From an uncultured bacterium (GTDB lineage: Bacteria; Bacillota_I; Bacilli_A; RF39; UBA660): a stretch of DNA of 35,701 nt. The stretch covers positions 1 to 35,701 of the forward strand of contig CAJMSU010000015.1 in NCBI GenBank assembly GCA_905216155.1, read 5' to 3'. Below are positions 15,406-23,618 of the stretch, piece by piece. How positions within the stretch are numbered: the stretch's first letter is position 1; the number at the start of each line of letters is the position of its first letter. A program made the position numbers and the translations under genes. The notes beneath the pieces are model-generated. The model was not told where the DNA came from. It ran no database searches and worked only from the letters and a program-made list of their open reading frames with translations.

Positions 15406-16356
15406 ATGATATTTTTAGAAATTTTATTATTAGTTGTAGGATTTGTTTTATTAGTTAAAGGAGCAGATGCTTTTGTAGATGGATGTAGTAATGTTGCTAA
15501 AGCTCTTGGTATACCTAGTCTTATCATTGGTTTAACAATTGTAGCTTTTGGTACTAGTGCACCAGAGTTGGCTGTTAGTTTAATTGCTTCGTTTAAAGGA
15601 AATAGTGCTATATCAGTTGGTAATGTAGTAGGTTCTAATATTTGTAATATGTTATTGGTACTTGGTGCTACTAGTTTATTTGCTACTTTAAATTGTAAAA
15701 GAAAGCTAGTTACAAGAGATTTTGTTTACTTATTTCTATCTTATGTTGCTTTATTTATAATAAGTGTAGGTACTTATATAGAAAGTGGTAAAGTTGGAAC
15801 GATTAATAGAGTAAATGGTTTATTACTTGTTTGTTTTCTAGGAATTTATATGTACTCTTTACTAGGCGATGCTAAAGGTAATATGAAAAAGGAAGAGAAC
15901 TCTAGAGAAAAAGTGACTTTCAAGGAAATACTATTTATTATCATAGGACTAATTGCAATAGTAGGTGGTGGGGAGTTAGTTGTTAATAGTGCTACTGCTA
16001 TTGCTAAAATAATTGGTATAAGTGATAGTGTTATTGCTCTTACAGTAGTAGCTGTTGGAACATCACTTCCAGAATTAGTAACTAGTGTCGTAGCTGCTAA
16101 AAAAGGTGAGGATGATATTGCTATTGGAAATGTAATTGGTTCTAATATCTTTAATATTCTTATGATTTTAGGCTTTTCTTCAATAGTTAATCCATTAACA
16201 ATAAGTTATAATTCTTTGATTGATATGATAGTAATGGTTATAGCAGGTATCTTAGTATATGGATTTGTTTTAAAGGACCAAAAGATTACTAAAACTAGAG
16301 GAATATTTATGTTGATATTATACTTTTCCTATGTAGGTTATTTATTAGTTAGATAA
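15406..16356 (+). CDS. CaCA-family cation exchanger (YrbG-like), probable Mn2+/Ca2+ exporter
   Basis: Ten-span CaCA family antiporter of 316 aa with inverted alpha repeats: FGTSAPELAVS (from residue 48) with GNVVGSNICN, and VGTSLPELVTS (from about 217) with GNVIGSNIFN. The acidic loop lies between the halves (about 150-172). The conserved Glu of each GTS.PE motif is present. Homologues exchange Na+ or H+ for Ca2+; the Mn2+ riboswitch in the leader argues that this one exports Mn2+ (inference). AGAAAGGAG precedes ATG 15406. Single-gene transcript closed by a strong terminator. Confidence 0.93.
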   Translation: MIFLEILLLVVGFVLLVKGADAFVDGCSNVAKALGIPSLIIGLTIVAFGTSAPELAVSLIASFKGNSAISVGNVVGSNICNMLLVLGATSLFATLNCKRKLVTRDFVYLFLSYVALFIISVGTYIESGKVGTINRVNGLLLVCFLGIYMYSLLGDAKGNMKKEENSREKVTFKEILFIIIGLIAIVGGGELVVNSATAIAKIIGISDSVIALTVVAVGTSLPELVTSVVAAKKGEDDIAIGNVIGSNIFNILMILGFSSIVNPLTISYNSLIDMIVMVIAGILVYGFVLKDQKITKTRGIFMLILYFSYVGYLLVR

Positions 16357-16384
16357 TGGTTGTGATAAACCATTATCTTTTTTG
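16352..16384 (+). terminator. Strong terminator after the exchanger gene
   Basis: A perfect 10-bp stem GATAATGGTT / AACCATTATC (16352-16361 with 16368-16377), 6-nt loop, then T6. The TAA stop is inside the 5' arm. Confidence 0.9.
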
Positions 16385-16516
16385 TCTTGGTTGAAAAAAA
16401 TTAATTGTATAACATTGAAATTATAGATGGGTATTGTAAGTAATTAGAATTTTATATGGTCTTTTCAGGAAAAAATTTAATTTACTGTTTATCATAATTA
16501 TGGGAGGAATGTAATT

Positions 16517-17290
16517 ATGAATTATGAAATTGATGGATATCAAAATGAAAACGAATTTGTTAGGAGTTTAAATAGAAAGAAATTTTCTGCTTTATTACCT
16601 AATTTTCAGGATTTACTTTTTAATCTTTATGGAAATCTTGATAATGACAATGTGGTTTACTGTAGAAAGGATTATGAAAAGAAAAAGTTTGATATTGAGA
16701 TAATTGTAAATGGTATTATTAAGAGAATTAGTATCAAAAAGGGTATTAATAATTCAGTCCATGTCGAAGGAATCTCTAGCTTTATTCATTTTCTAATTGA
16801 TTCAAATGTATCTAGAGAAGCTGTTATAGAATATTTACGTTATCATTATGCCGATGGAACGCAAAACGGTAGGGGAATTAACAGAATAAGTGGACATGAG
16901 TATAAAGAACAAAATCAAGATAAAATAGATTATATTAATGAACAAATTAATAACCCATATGTTTTAAGAAGAGCTATCAATAGATTTGTTTTACAAGGTA
17001 AAAATTCAGCTATTAAAGTAGATGGTATTATTTATGGTACAGTTAATGATTTTCTATTTATTTCTAGTGATGATGTTATGAATATCTTGATGTCAAAACA
17101 AGATATTTACTCAACTGGGGTACATTTTGGAAACTTATTTTGTCAACCGATGACTAGAAATCTAAATTATAATCCGAAATATGAGAAAAAAAGATTTTGT
17201 GTACAAATTAAATGGTATAGTATATTTGATGATATTATGGAAATTAAAAATAAAAATATATTAGATAATATAGAAAATATTTCTAGATAA
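16517..17290 (+). CDS. Uncharacterised protein with PD-(D/E)XK nuclease-like core
   Basis: 257 residues, no signal or membrane span. A segment around 52-75 reads KKFDIEIIVNGIIKRISIKKG (one residue split for length) and continues NNSVHVEGISSFIHFL. An Asp, a following strand ending in I-x-I-K-K-G and a downstream S-V-H-x-E are arranged as in PD-(D/E)XK restriction-like enzymes, where D, (D/E) and K coordinate metal; assignment is by motif only. The rest is unremarkable. GGGAGGA at 16501-16507 supports ATG 16517. No methylase lies nearby, so if it is a nuclease it is not an obvious restriction-modification enzyme. First gene after the core block, probably the start of the accessory zone. Confidence 0.65.
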   Translation: MNYEIDGYQNENEFVRSLNRKKFSALLPNFQDLLFNLYGNLDNDNVVYCRKDYEKKKFDIEIIVNGIIKRISIKKGINNSVHVEGISSFIHFLIDSNVSREAVIEYLRYHYADGTQNGRGINRISGHEYKEQNQDKIDYINEQINNPYVLRRAINRFVLQGKNSAIKVDGIIYGTVNDFLFISSDDVMNILMSKQDIYSTGVHFGNLFCQPMTRNLNYNPKYEKKRFCVQIKWYSIFDDIMEIKNKNILDNIENISR

Positions 17291-17770
17291 ATTTATACTA
17301 ACGTCGTTATTATATAACTGTTTATCAGTGAACTTCCAAGCTAACTACGGGAGGTTAAACACAAAAAAAACCAATTCATTACTGAATCAGTTGTTATTTT
17401 AAATGGAGCGATAACAAAGGTTATTCAAAACTACTAATAGTAAAAGTTTATAAACAACTAATCTATACAAGTATAATAACATACTTTTTAGATTTTTGAA
17501 CAAAAAAGTTCAAGAAGATCACGATAATAAGAAAATCAAAAATAAAAACTGATTATCTTGTAGAAAAAATAGTGTCAATTTTTTTGGCTTGAAACTATTG
17601 AAAAAACAACACTTTTAGTATATAATAACCATCACATTTAAGGTGATACTTTGTATTAAATGACTAAAAAAGAAAAAATTATTGATTTTTACATATAAGA
17701 AGTAATAACTTCTTTATTAAAAAATGAAGTTAACAGAAATAGATGAATTACATAATTTTGTACAATTATT
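17291..17770. other. 480-nt gap without a supported gene; scattered hairpins
   Basis: No coding frame with a ribosome binding site is visible. Small inverted repeats are present: ATAAC-aaag-GTTAT near 17413-17426, TTGAAC-aaaaaa-GTTCAA near 17495-17512 and AAGAAGT-aata-ACTTCTT near 17697-17714, followed by T-rich sequence. A non-coding RNA or the remains of a lost gene are possible. Confidence 0.4.
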
Positions 17771-17791
17771 ATGGAAAGGGTGATTGATGTG

Positions 17792-18496
17792 ATGTATAAA
17801 ATAGAATTTAATGATGAAATGACAATAGAGGGTATTATTGAAAGCTTTAAAAATTTGGAAGATGCAGAAATCGAATCATATATAGAAATAGATGGTGTAA
17901 AAATACTTTGGAAAGATAAAGATAGAGATAATAAAATAAAAAAAGTATTACAAAAACATAAAATGAAAAGAGAACAAGATAATTGCATAAATAAAATAGA
18001 TAATTCAATTAATCTTGTAGATACAGAAGTAAAAGAAAATGATGATATGAAAAGAGTTTTTGATAGAAGGCAAGACTTATACTATTTGTCACAAAATAAA
18101 TTATTTTTGTTTGAACTTGGTACAGTAATCAAATATACTCAATCAGAATATATTGACGAAATGATTGAATTCTATGTATCTATTTATGGAGTTAGATCGA
18201 ACAATATAAAAGGAATTGAATTGTCAAGAGATTTAAATTATATGTCTGAACTTATATTAATACTAAATTACAATTGCACAGATGTTGAAAAGAGATTTAA
18301 AATACAAGAAATTATTAATAGAATTTCTGACAATGAAGATGAAAAATATAAATTTGCTATTTCAGTTGGAAGAATTGAAAAATATATAATAGATGGTAAA
18401 AAAATAAGAAAGTTATTATTTTTAGATATATTAAATGACAAATTATCAGTAGTAAATGATGAATTAAATAAAAAATTAAATAAAAAGTTATTTTAG
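17792..18496 (+). CDS. Uncharacterised charged, helical protein
   Basis: No family recognised. About 234 residues, Lys/Asp/Glu/Ile-rich, with no signal peptide or membrane span. A short beta-like N-terminus (MYKIEFNDEMTIEGIIESF) is followed by a Lys-rich helical linker (about 50-80), an Asp/Glu-rich segment and a helical body with LFELGTVIKYTQSEYIDEM. It ends in a Lys/Leu/Asn tail. The ATG at 17771 has no ribosome binding site; GAAAGGG at 17774-17780 serves GTG 17789 or ATG 17792. It lies between the putative nuclease gene and a structured-RNA candidate, both on the same strand. Confidence 0.65.
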   Translation: MYKIEFNDEMTIEGIIESFKNLEDAEIESYIEIDGVKILWKDKDRDNKIKKVLQKHKMKREQDNCINKIDNSINLVDTEVKENDDMKRVFDRRQDLYYLSQNKLFLFELGTVIKYTQSEYIDEMIEFYVSIYGVRSNNIKGIELSRDLNYMSELILILNYNCTDVEKRFKIQEIINRISDNEDEKYKFAISVGRIEKYIIDGKKIRKLLFLDILNDKLSVVNDELNKKLNKKLF

Positions 18497-18558
18497 TTTG
18501 AATATTAAAGTACATTGATTCTGCTTTCTTTGTCGTGAATAAAGTGTTTCTTTCATCT

Positions 18559-18681
18559 TACTAATCTAAACCATATGTGAATCATTATTACATAGTGTTG
18601 AAACTCGAGACCGTTATTCCGAAATACATAAAGTTCAAAATAATTTAATTACGAGATTAGTAGCAATGCTATTCTTTTTTT
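18559..18681 (+). ncRNA. Candidate structured RNA / riboswitch-like leader with alternative terminator
   Basis: TACTAATCT (18559-18567) pairs perfectly with AGATTAGTA (18654-18662), closing a ~105-nt region. Inside are further pairings: TATGT/ACATA near 18573-18593, TTGAA (18598-18602)/TTCAA (18634-18638), and CTCG/CGAG. The 3' strand of the closing helix also forms AGTAGC (18659-18664) against GCTATT (18668-18673), followed by C and T7: an intrinsic terminator that excludes the closing helix. This is the architecture of a riboswitch or attenuator. Downstream is AAAGGAG and an open but very short frame that runs into the mobile element, so the regulated gene may have been cut off. No known RNA family recognised. 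Confidence 0.45.
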
Positions 18682-18763
18682 ATACCCTATTTTAAAGGAG
18701 ATGATGTAATTCCTTATTATTTAATTATAAATATTTAGCATATCAAAAAAGATGATAATGAAA

Positions 18764-19757
18764 TTATCTCTCAAAATCATCTTTTTCTTTATTTAATTTT
18801 AAATCTTTAATATCATCATCTAAAACATTATCTTCATACATATCATTAACTACATCAATATATTTATCAGATTTAGATAAAATATAATTATCTTTATTTA
18901 ATTTAGAAGATTTTAGTTTATCAATTTTATCTTTTATATCTTTAGAATTTTGTTTTAGTTCTAGAGATTTTTTATTTGCTTTCTCTAAATTTTTATTATT
19001 CTTTTCAAGTTGCTTTTTTAGTGCAATATAGTTATCCATATCAGATACATGAATATCCATATTTCTTCCTTTTTGTTTTTTCTTTAAAGTTGAATCTAAA
19101 TTATACTCTTGGTTAAATTCTTCAATACATAAAGTTCTCATTTTATTTTGTAATATAATTAAAGATTCTTTTGTAAATACATCTGATTTACCAACTTGTT
19201 TTCCATACCATTTTTGTTTTTATATTTTATTGGAACACCTACGATATGCATATGTTGACTTGTTTCATCATAATGAATAATAGCACTAGCTACTTTAAAA
19301 TTAGGAACTAATAATTCTAAATCATTTATACTTCAGACATTTTACTTTTAAATTCAATATCTTTTGTATCCCAATATTCTTTATCTCCAAGTTCAATAAT
19401 AATCTCACATGCTAGATCTTTTTTTTCATTATTAGAAACATTATCAAAATAATCATCTATCATACGACTTGGTCTAGATTGTTTAGAATTATATTCAAGT
19501 CTAGCATTTTCAAATTCATCTAAATAAAGTTGTTTAACATCTTCTAGCGGTGAAGAAGTACCTCTAATTATTTCAATTAGTTCTTGTTCATTATCTCTAT
19601 AATTATGTTTATCTACTTTTGATAGTTGTCTTACGTTTTGAATAGCATTATTTGGTAGTGAAGTTGTTTTACTTAAATTATTTTTTCTATTTTGTTTAGA
19701 TATATTTTTTCTGTTTTTATCACTACCTAAATGCAGAGAATAAGCAAGTTCAGCCAT
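18764..19757 (-). pseudogene. MobV/Pre-type plasmid relaxase, two frameshifts
   Basis: Three consecutive frames encode one MobV (Mob/Pre) relaxase. It starts MAELAYSLHLGSDKN (ATG at 19757, GGAGA upstream). The first frame ends at 19326 after FKSKMSEV. The second carries NFKVASAIIHYDETSQHMHI followed by VGVPI, the HxDE…HxH motif III that binds metal. The third resumes as WYGKQVGKSDVFTKESL and runs to 18764 through a Lys/Asn-rich coiled-coil tail. Each junction behaves as loss of one base; the second falls in a short A run (near 19211-19215). The tail is short for the family. The enzyme would nick oriT and lead conjugative mobilization; as it stands it cannot make a full protein. Confidence 0.85.
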
Positions 19758-20001
19758 AGATTTTCTCCGTTCAGAATGCACCAAATTGGTGCTTATTTTG
19801 TTTATCCAAAATTTCTAACCCCCTAGGAATTTTGTACGTTCCATACAAAATATCCAGTGGGCTAAGGTTTACCACCTTAGAAACCGTTTACTTTATTTTG
19901 CAATAACCAAAACTTCGTAATAGTTAAAATTCATAAAGTAGTAATTTTTAAATTGCTATCGCCACTTTCATTTACTTCGTAAACAAAACGTGCCACGCAT
20001 T
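19758..20001 (-). other. Candidate oriT of the degraded element
   Basis: Non-coding stretch immediately upstream of the relaxase. It contains three perfect hairpins: GCACCAA-a-TTGGTGC (19778-19792), ATTTTGTA-cgttcca-TACAAAAT (19829-19851) and CTAAGGT-ttacc-ACCTTAG (19862-19880). Base composition is less AT-rich than the surroundings. Position and inverted repeats fit a MobV-type origin of transfer; the nick site was not identified. Confidence 0.5.
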
Positions 20002-21858
20002 TTAAAAATCTTCTTTGGTAACATTATCGGGTATTGTTTCAAATACATCTCTAATGTTTACCTTTATATCATTCGGGTTATTCTTTGTAGCAAGCATTCC
20101 CATTGATAACCAATTTTTATTTCCATTATTATCTTTTTGTAATGGGAATACTCTAATAGGAACTTCATTTCTTTGAAGTGGTCCTATATCTAATTTTTCA
20201 TTTTCTTTATAATAAGTTCCTTTATATAAATTAACCTCATAATATTCATTTAATCTATATAGATGTTGCATTATATCTTTAATAGGTAAGTATTCACTAT
20301 ACCTTATATTTGTATCGACACATATATCATTAAAATCGTATGTAAGAGGTCTTTTCTTATCGATATAACCTTTCTTATATAATTCTTCAAAATCACTATA
20401 GAAAGTACTTCTAAAGTTAATTTGCTTAACTTCATATTTATTTCCTTTAAGTTCAAGTTCTATATCATCAATATATCTCATAACTATATCAGCTCTAGTA
20501 TTTCAATCTAGTAAATTCCAATTATCATTAAAAGCATAATAAGATATTGGAAGTTTTATTTTATTAATAAAATCCATATCTCTTTTTAAGAGTATATCTT
20601 CGGTAGTAAAGTTTAATTGTTCTGCTTGTGAGTTTTCTAACAATTTAGAATTAACCATTTCAATTTGATTTTCTATTAATTTAGATTCTTGTTTAAATTC
20701 TTCTTCAGTAAATAGTTCATCAATATATGCTTTTCTAATTCTATCTCGTTTATTATTTAAAGATTTTAATTCTTTTTCTAATTGTTCTTTTGGATTATCT
20801 ATTTTAGATTTTAATACTGGCAAGAAAAATTCATTAACAACATTATTGTATTCTAATATGTCGGCTAGTAAAACTTTTATTTTATCCTCAATTTTATCCT
20901 CGTGAATATTGCTTTTGCAATTCTCACATCTATAATAGAAATACCATTTATCAGATTTAATTTTATGTGAAGCACCACCAGCAAGTATTCTTCCACACTT
21001 AGGACATTTTAATTTTTGTAAGAAAATATAAGTTTGCGTTCTCATATAGTTCTTTTGATTTTTCTTTTTTTTGAACTTGGCAATTTTCCCACATTTCTTT
21101 ACTAATTATTGGTTCAACAACATCTCTATAAAGAGTAGGATGATTTGTTCTTTTACCATGTACATAATCTCCTTTATAAACCTTATTGATATTATCCTTA
21201 ATATTCCTGTATCTTTCCAATTAGTTTTACCTAATACTTGTTCTTCATTAAATATAGTAGCAATATTATAATAAGATTTTCCTTCAAAATATAAATTGTA
21301 TATTCTTATTACAATATCTTTTGTAAGTGGATCAGGAACTAACTTTTTATCAATATGTTTATAACCAAGTGGAGCACGAGCTGGAATATGTCCTTGTTTT
21401 ATTGCACCCGCAAGTCCAACTTTAGTTCTTTCACTTGTTCTTTCTATTTCATTTTGAGACACACTCATCATAATACGTGAAATCATTCTACCATTTGAAG
21501 TAGTGGTATTAATATCATCATATACAAAATCTAAATAAGCTTCATTTTCTTCCAAAAAACTTAATATATTTTCCCAATCATAAATACTTCTAGTGATTCT
21601 ATCTTGTTTTAAAGCAATCATTGTATTAATTTTTCTGCTTTTAATATCTTCTTTTAATCTTTCCCATTCAGGTCTGTAATTTCCTTTTTTAGCACTAATT
21701 CCAGCATCTTCGTAATAATCTATTATTTCAAAATCATTTAACTTACAATAGGCTTCTAATCGTTCTTTTTGTTCTGGTAAACTAAATCCTTCACGAGCTT
21801 GATCTTCGGTCGAAACTCTCAAATAAAGACCAGCACGAACTTTAATACCATTATTCAT
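20002..21858 (-). pseudogene. Large serine recombinase (TnpX-like), two frameshifts and a TGA
   Basis: The N-terminal catalytic domain (from ATG at 21858) is intact with LYLRVSTEDQAREGFSLPEQ (catalytic Ser16), the QDRITR motif and ERTSERTKVGLAGAIKQGHI. The frame then breaks near 21200: the next frame has NKVYKGDYVHGKRTNHPTLY. It breaks again near 21045, after which RTQTYIFLQKLKCPKCGRIL and a Cys4 zinc ribbon follow with a coiled coil. An in-frame TGA at 20503-20505 follows NWNLLD; beyond it the same frame continues NTRADIVMRYIDDIELEL to TAA 20002. The layout matches the intact recombinase at 33738-35576 along its length. The TGA sits where Trp would be plausible (TGG to TGA). The start overlaps the upstream gene's stop by 8 nt. 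Confidence 0.87.
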
Positions 21859-22609
21859 TATTCTCAACTTCTTCTAAATTATCTATTTTCATTAAAGTTG
21901 TAGAGCATAATGGATTTTGAACTAATAAACTTTTTACAGATTCTTTTGAACATTCTTTTTTTAGTAAGTTAATCTCTTTTTTGCTTTTAAGATATACAAA
22001 TAATTTCTTTTCATTTCCAAACGAATTAGTTGCAAAGATTATTCCTTGAAGTTGCGAAGATTGTTCAAATAGCTCAATTAATTCTCTTGACAACATTGGA
22101 TGAAAAAGTAAAGGTTTACAATCATTATCTAAATAGTGATTCCCAAATGGAGTTACATCTTCTATAAAAAACCAAATTTCTTTTTTTAAATCTGGATAGT
22201 CTTTATTAAGATTTTCTAAATAACTTTGAATTCTTGAATAATGATAACTGTATATTTTTTTATAATTATTTATGTAATTATTCAAATCTTGACTCAATTC
22301 TAATACAGAAGTATTGTGAACCTTATCTTTGATTTTTATTTCATTATTAACCTTATTATCTATAATTCCTATCTGTTGTTTAAATCTACTTCCTTTTTTA
22401 TCATTTCTTGTACTATCAAACTCAAAATGTTCAATTCCATAAATTATATTGTCTGTTTTTGATATTAAATCAGGACCTTTATTTTCATCTCCATATTGTT
22501 CAATATTACATAGTATTTTTAAAGCCTCTTGAGCTTTTTTTTCATTCAAGGCTTGCAAATACGTACTATCATCAAAATATTTTTCTTTGATTTTCTTTTC
22601 TTCATTCAT
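21851..22609 (-). CDS. Uncharacterised 252-aa protein of the degraded element
   Basis: Intact, no signal or membrane span. The N-terminal part has GPDLISKTDNIIYGIEHFEF followed by DSTRNDKKG, which could be a nuclease-like D…E core, but no confident family. The middle is helical, and the C-terminal third has alternating strands (EIWFFIEDVTPFG, LQGIIFATNSFGNEKKLFVY). AAAGGAGG precedes the ATG. It is transcribed from a strong promoter at 22771-22798 through a ~155-nt leader ending in a terminator. Its stop overlaps the recombinase start (ATGAATAA), so the two are coupled. It is the only intact large gene in an otherwise broken element, which may mean selection for cargo function. Confidence 0.7.
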   Translation of the reverse strand: MNEEKKIKEKYFDDSTYLQALNEKKAQEALKILCNIEQYGDENKGPDLISKTDNIIYGIEHFEFDSTRNDKKGSRFKQQIGIIDNKVNNEIKIKDKVHNTSVLELSQDLNNYINNYKKIYSYHYSRIQSYLENLNKDYPDLKKEIWFFIEDVTPFGNHYLDNDCKPLLFHPMLSRELIELFEQSSQLQGIIFATNSFGNEKKLFVYLKSKKEINLLKKECSKESVKSLLVQNPLCSTTLMKIDNLEEVENNE

Positions 22610-22627
22610 AATTTTTCCTCCTTTTAT

Positions 22628-22679
22628 AAAAAAAGAGGAGAAAATAGTATTAGTAAAGTCTAAATACTACTGACTCCTC
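22628..22679 (-). terminator. Attenuator/terminator in the leader of the 252-aa gene
   Basis: On the minus strand: outer stem GAGGAG / CTCCTC (22674-22679 with 22635-22640), inner stem TAGTATT / AATACTA (22663-22669 with 22645-22651), then T7 (22634-22628), directly before the AAAGGAGG of the gene. Confidence 0.7.
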
Positions 22680-22722
22680 AAAACGTTAATTATTATAAAA
22701 TTTTGTTTACATATATATTTTA

Positions 22723-22761
22723 TCATAGATGTACCTCTCTTTCTAGAGAATACTCTTTCAT
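22723..22761 (-). other. Possible leader peptide ORF (MKEYSLEREVHL)
   Basis: A 12-codon frame starting a few bases after the predicted transcription start and ending in TGA, upstream of the attenuator hairpin. There is no ribosome binding site, so it would be translated leaderless, if at all. It may be chance. Confidence 0.3.
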
Positions 22762-22770
22762 TGGTTATTT

Positions 22771-22798
22771 ATAATATCATTTTTGAAAACAATGTCAA
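22771..22798 (-). promoter_or_regulatory. Strong promoter for the 252-aa gene and recombinase
   Basis: On the minus strand: perfect TTGACA (22793-22798), a 16-nt spacer and TATTAT (22771-22776) with extended -10 TG at 22778-22779. It lies just past the stop of the 90-aa gene. Confidence 0.75.
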
Positions 22799-22802
22799 TA
22801 GC

Positions 22803-23075
22803 TTACAAACCTTTAATATATTCTTGTAAGTCACTAATATTAATGCGTTTTTGTAAGTTTTCTACATATACATCTTTGTTATGATTAAATGCAAGAAATG
22901 TAGTACTTTTAATTATTATTTTATTTGGCTCAATATAATTAATATTTGTTTTCTCAATTTTACGAATAGAACAGTTAATAAAAGTTGGTTTAACATTACA
23001 AAAATCACAAATAAATTGAATCTTTGATTGAAGTTCTTCTTCAATTGGAACTTCTTTTGTAATAATATTTAACAT
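22803..23075 (-). CDS. Uncharacterised small protein of the degraded element
   Basis: 90 residues, no recognised family, no signal or membrane span. It contains two Cys in IQFICDFCNVKP and a third in FINCSIRK, so a small metal site is possible. AAAGGAT precedes the ATG. Co-directional with and downstream of the small winged-helix protein; together they look like the accessory/replication part of a mobilizable element. Confidence 0.6.
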   Translation of the reverse strand: MLNIITKEVPIEEELQSKIQFICDFCNVKPTFINCSIRKIEKTNINYIEPNKIIIKSTTFLAFNHNKDVYVENLQKRINISDLQEYIKGL

Positions 23076-23108
23076 AAATCAAATCCTTTCTTATCTTAAA
23101 TCTTCATC

Positions 23109-23360
23109 CTATTCAGTATATGGAACAGGAGCAGCTATTAATCTTTTAGATTCTGAATCGTACTTAATATACTTATTGATTCTTAGTTCCAGTAAAGCAT
23201 CTTTTATTGTTTCTTTATTATCAGTACAATATTTTTGAATGTCTAATCCAATAATTCCATCATTAAATAAAATAATAGTTAAGAAACCTTTAGCATTTAA
23301 AGATAAGTTTTTATCTGTTAAATATTTCATTGTTGACTTGTAAACATTAAATTGTTTCAT
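23109..23360 (-). CDS. Small winged-helix protein, replication-initiator-like
   Basis: About 83 residues from MKQFNVYKSTMKYL. The pattern LSLNAKGFLTIIL…DIQKYCTDNKETIKDALLEL followed by KYIKYD matches the winged helix found at the N-terminus of plasmid/phage replication proteins and related regulators (SL.AKG…L…D…I…L.EL…GYI). An upstream in-frame ATG exists, but AAAGGATGG lies just before the chosen start. The protein ends right after the domain, so it is either a stand-alone DNA-binding protein or a truncated initiator. Confidence 0.6.
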   Translation of the reverse strand: MKQFNVYKSTMKYLTDKNLSLNAKGFLTIILFNDGIIGLDIQKYCTDNKETIKDALLELRINKYIKYDSESKRLIAAPVPYTE

Positions 23361-23405
23361 TATTTTCACCATCCTTTCTTTTTTGGATGGATGATTTATA
23401 AACAC

Positions 23406-23458
23406 AAAAAAATCATTCTTTCGAATGATTCATATATGTAAGTTCGGATTTTCCGAAC
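23406..23458 (-). terminator. Two hairpins upstream of the winged-helix gene
   Basis: On the minus strand GTTCGGA-aaa-TCCGAAC (23458 to 23442) is followed by AATCATTC-gaaa-GAATGATT (23430 to 23411) and a T run, an intrinsic terminator about 45 nt before the start codon. It may insulate the element or act as an attenuator. Confidence 0.6.
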
Positions 23459-23593
23459 AGATTCCTCAATGGAGCCTTAACTATGCACGTTTACCAAATT
23501 AAGACTATAAGATTTGATTAAATCTCTCTGATAAATTAATTGTATCATTTGTTTTTTTAAAATGAAATTATACAAAATCTTTATTACATATGA

Positions 23594-23599
23594 TATAAT
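23594..23599 (+). promoter_or_regulatory. Extended -10 of the 23619-28116 operon
   Basis: TGATATAAT with a perfect TATAAT at 23594-23599; the -35 (TACAAA, 23571-23576) is weak. Confidence 0.55.
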
Positions 23600-23618
23600 T
23601 CTTATAGTGAGGTGCGTT

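Noticed and set aside
18590..18681. tracrRNA of a type II CRISPR system
   Set aside because: AAAGTTCAAAATAA looked similar at first, but there is no Cas gene, no repeat array and no anti-repeat in the window.
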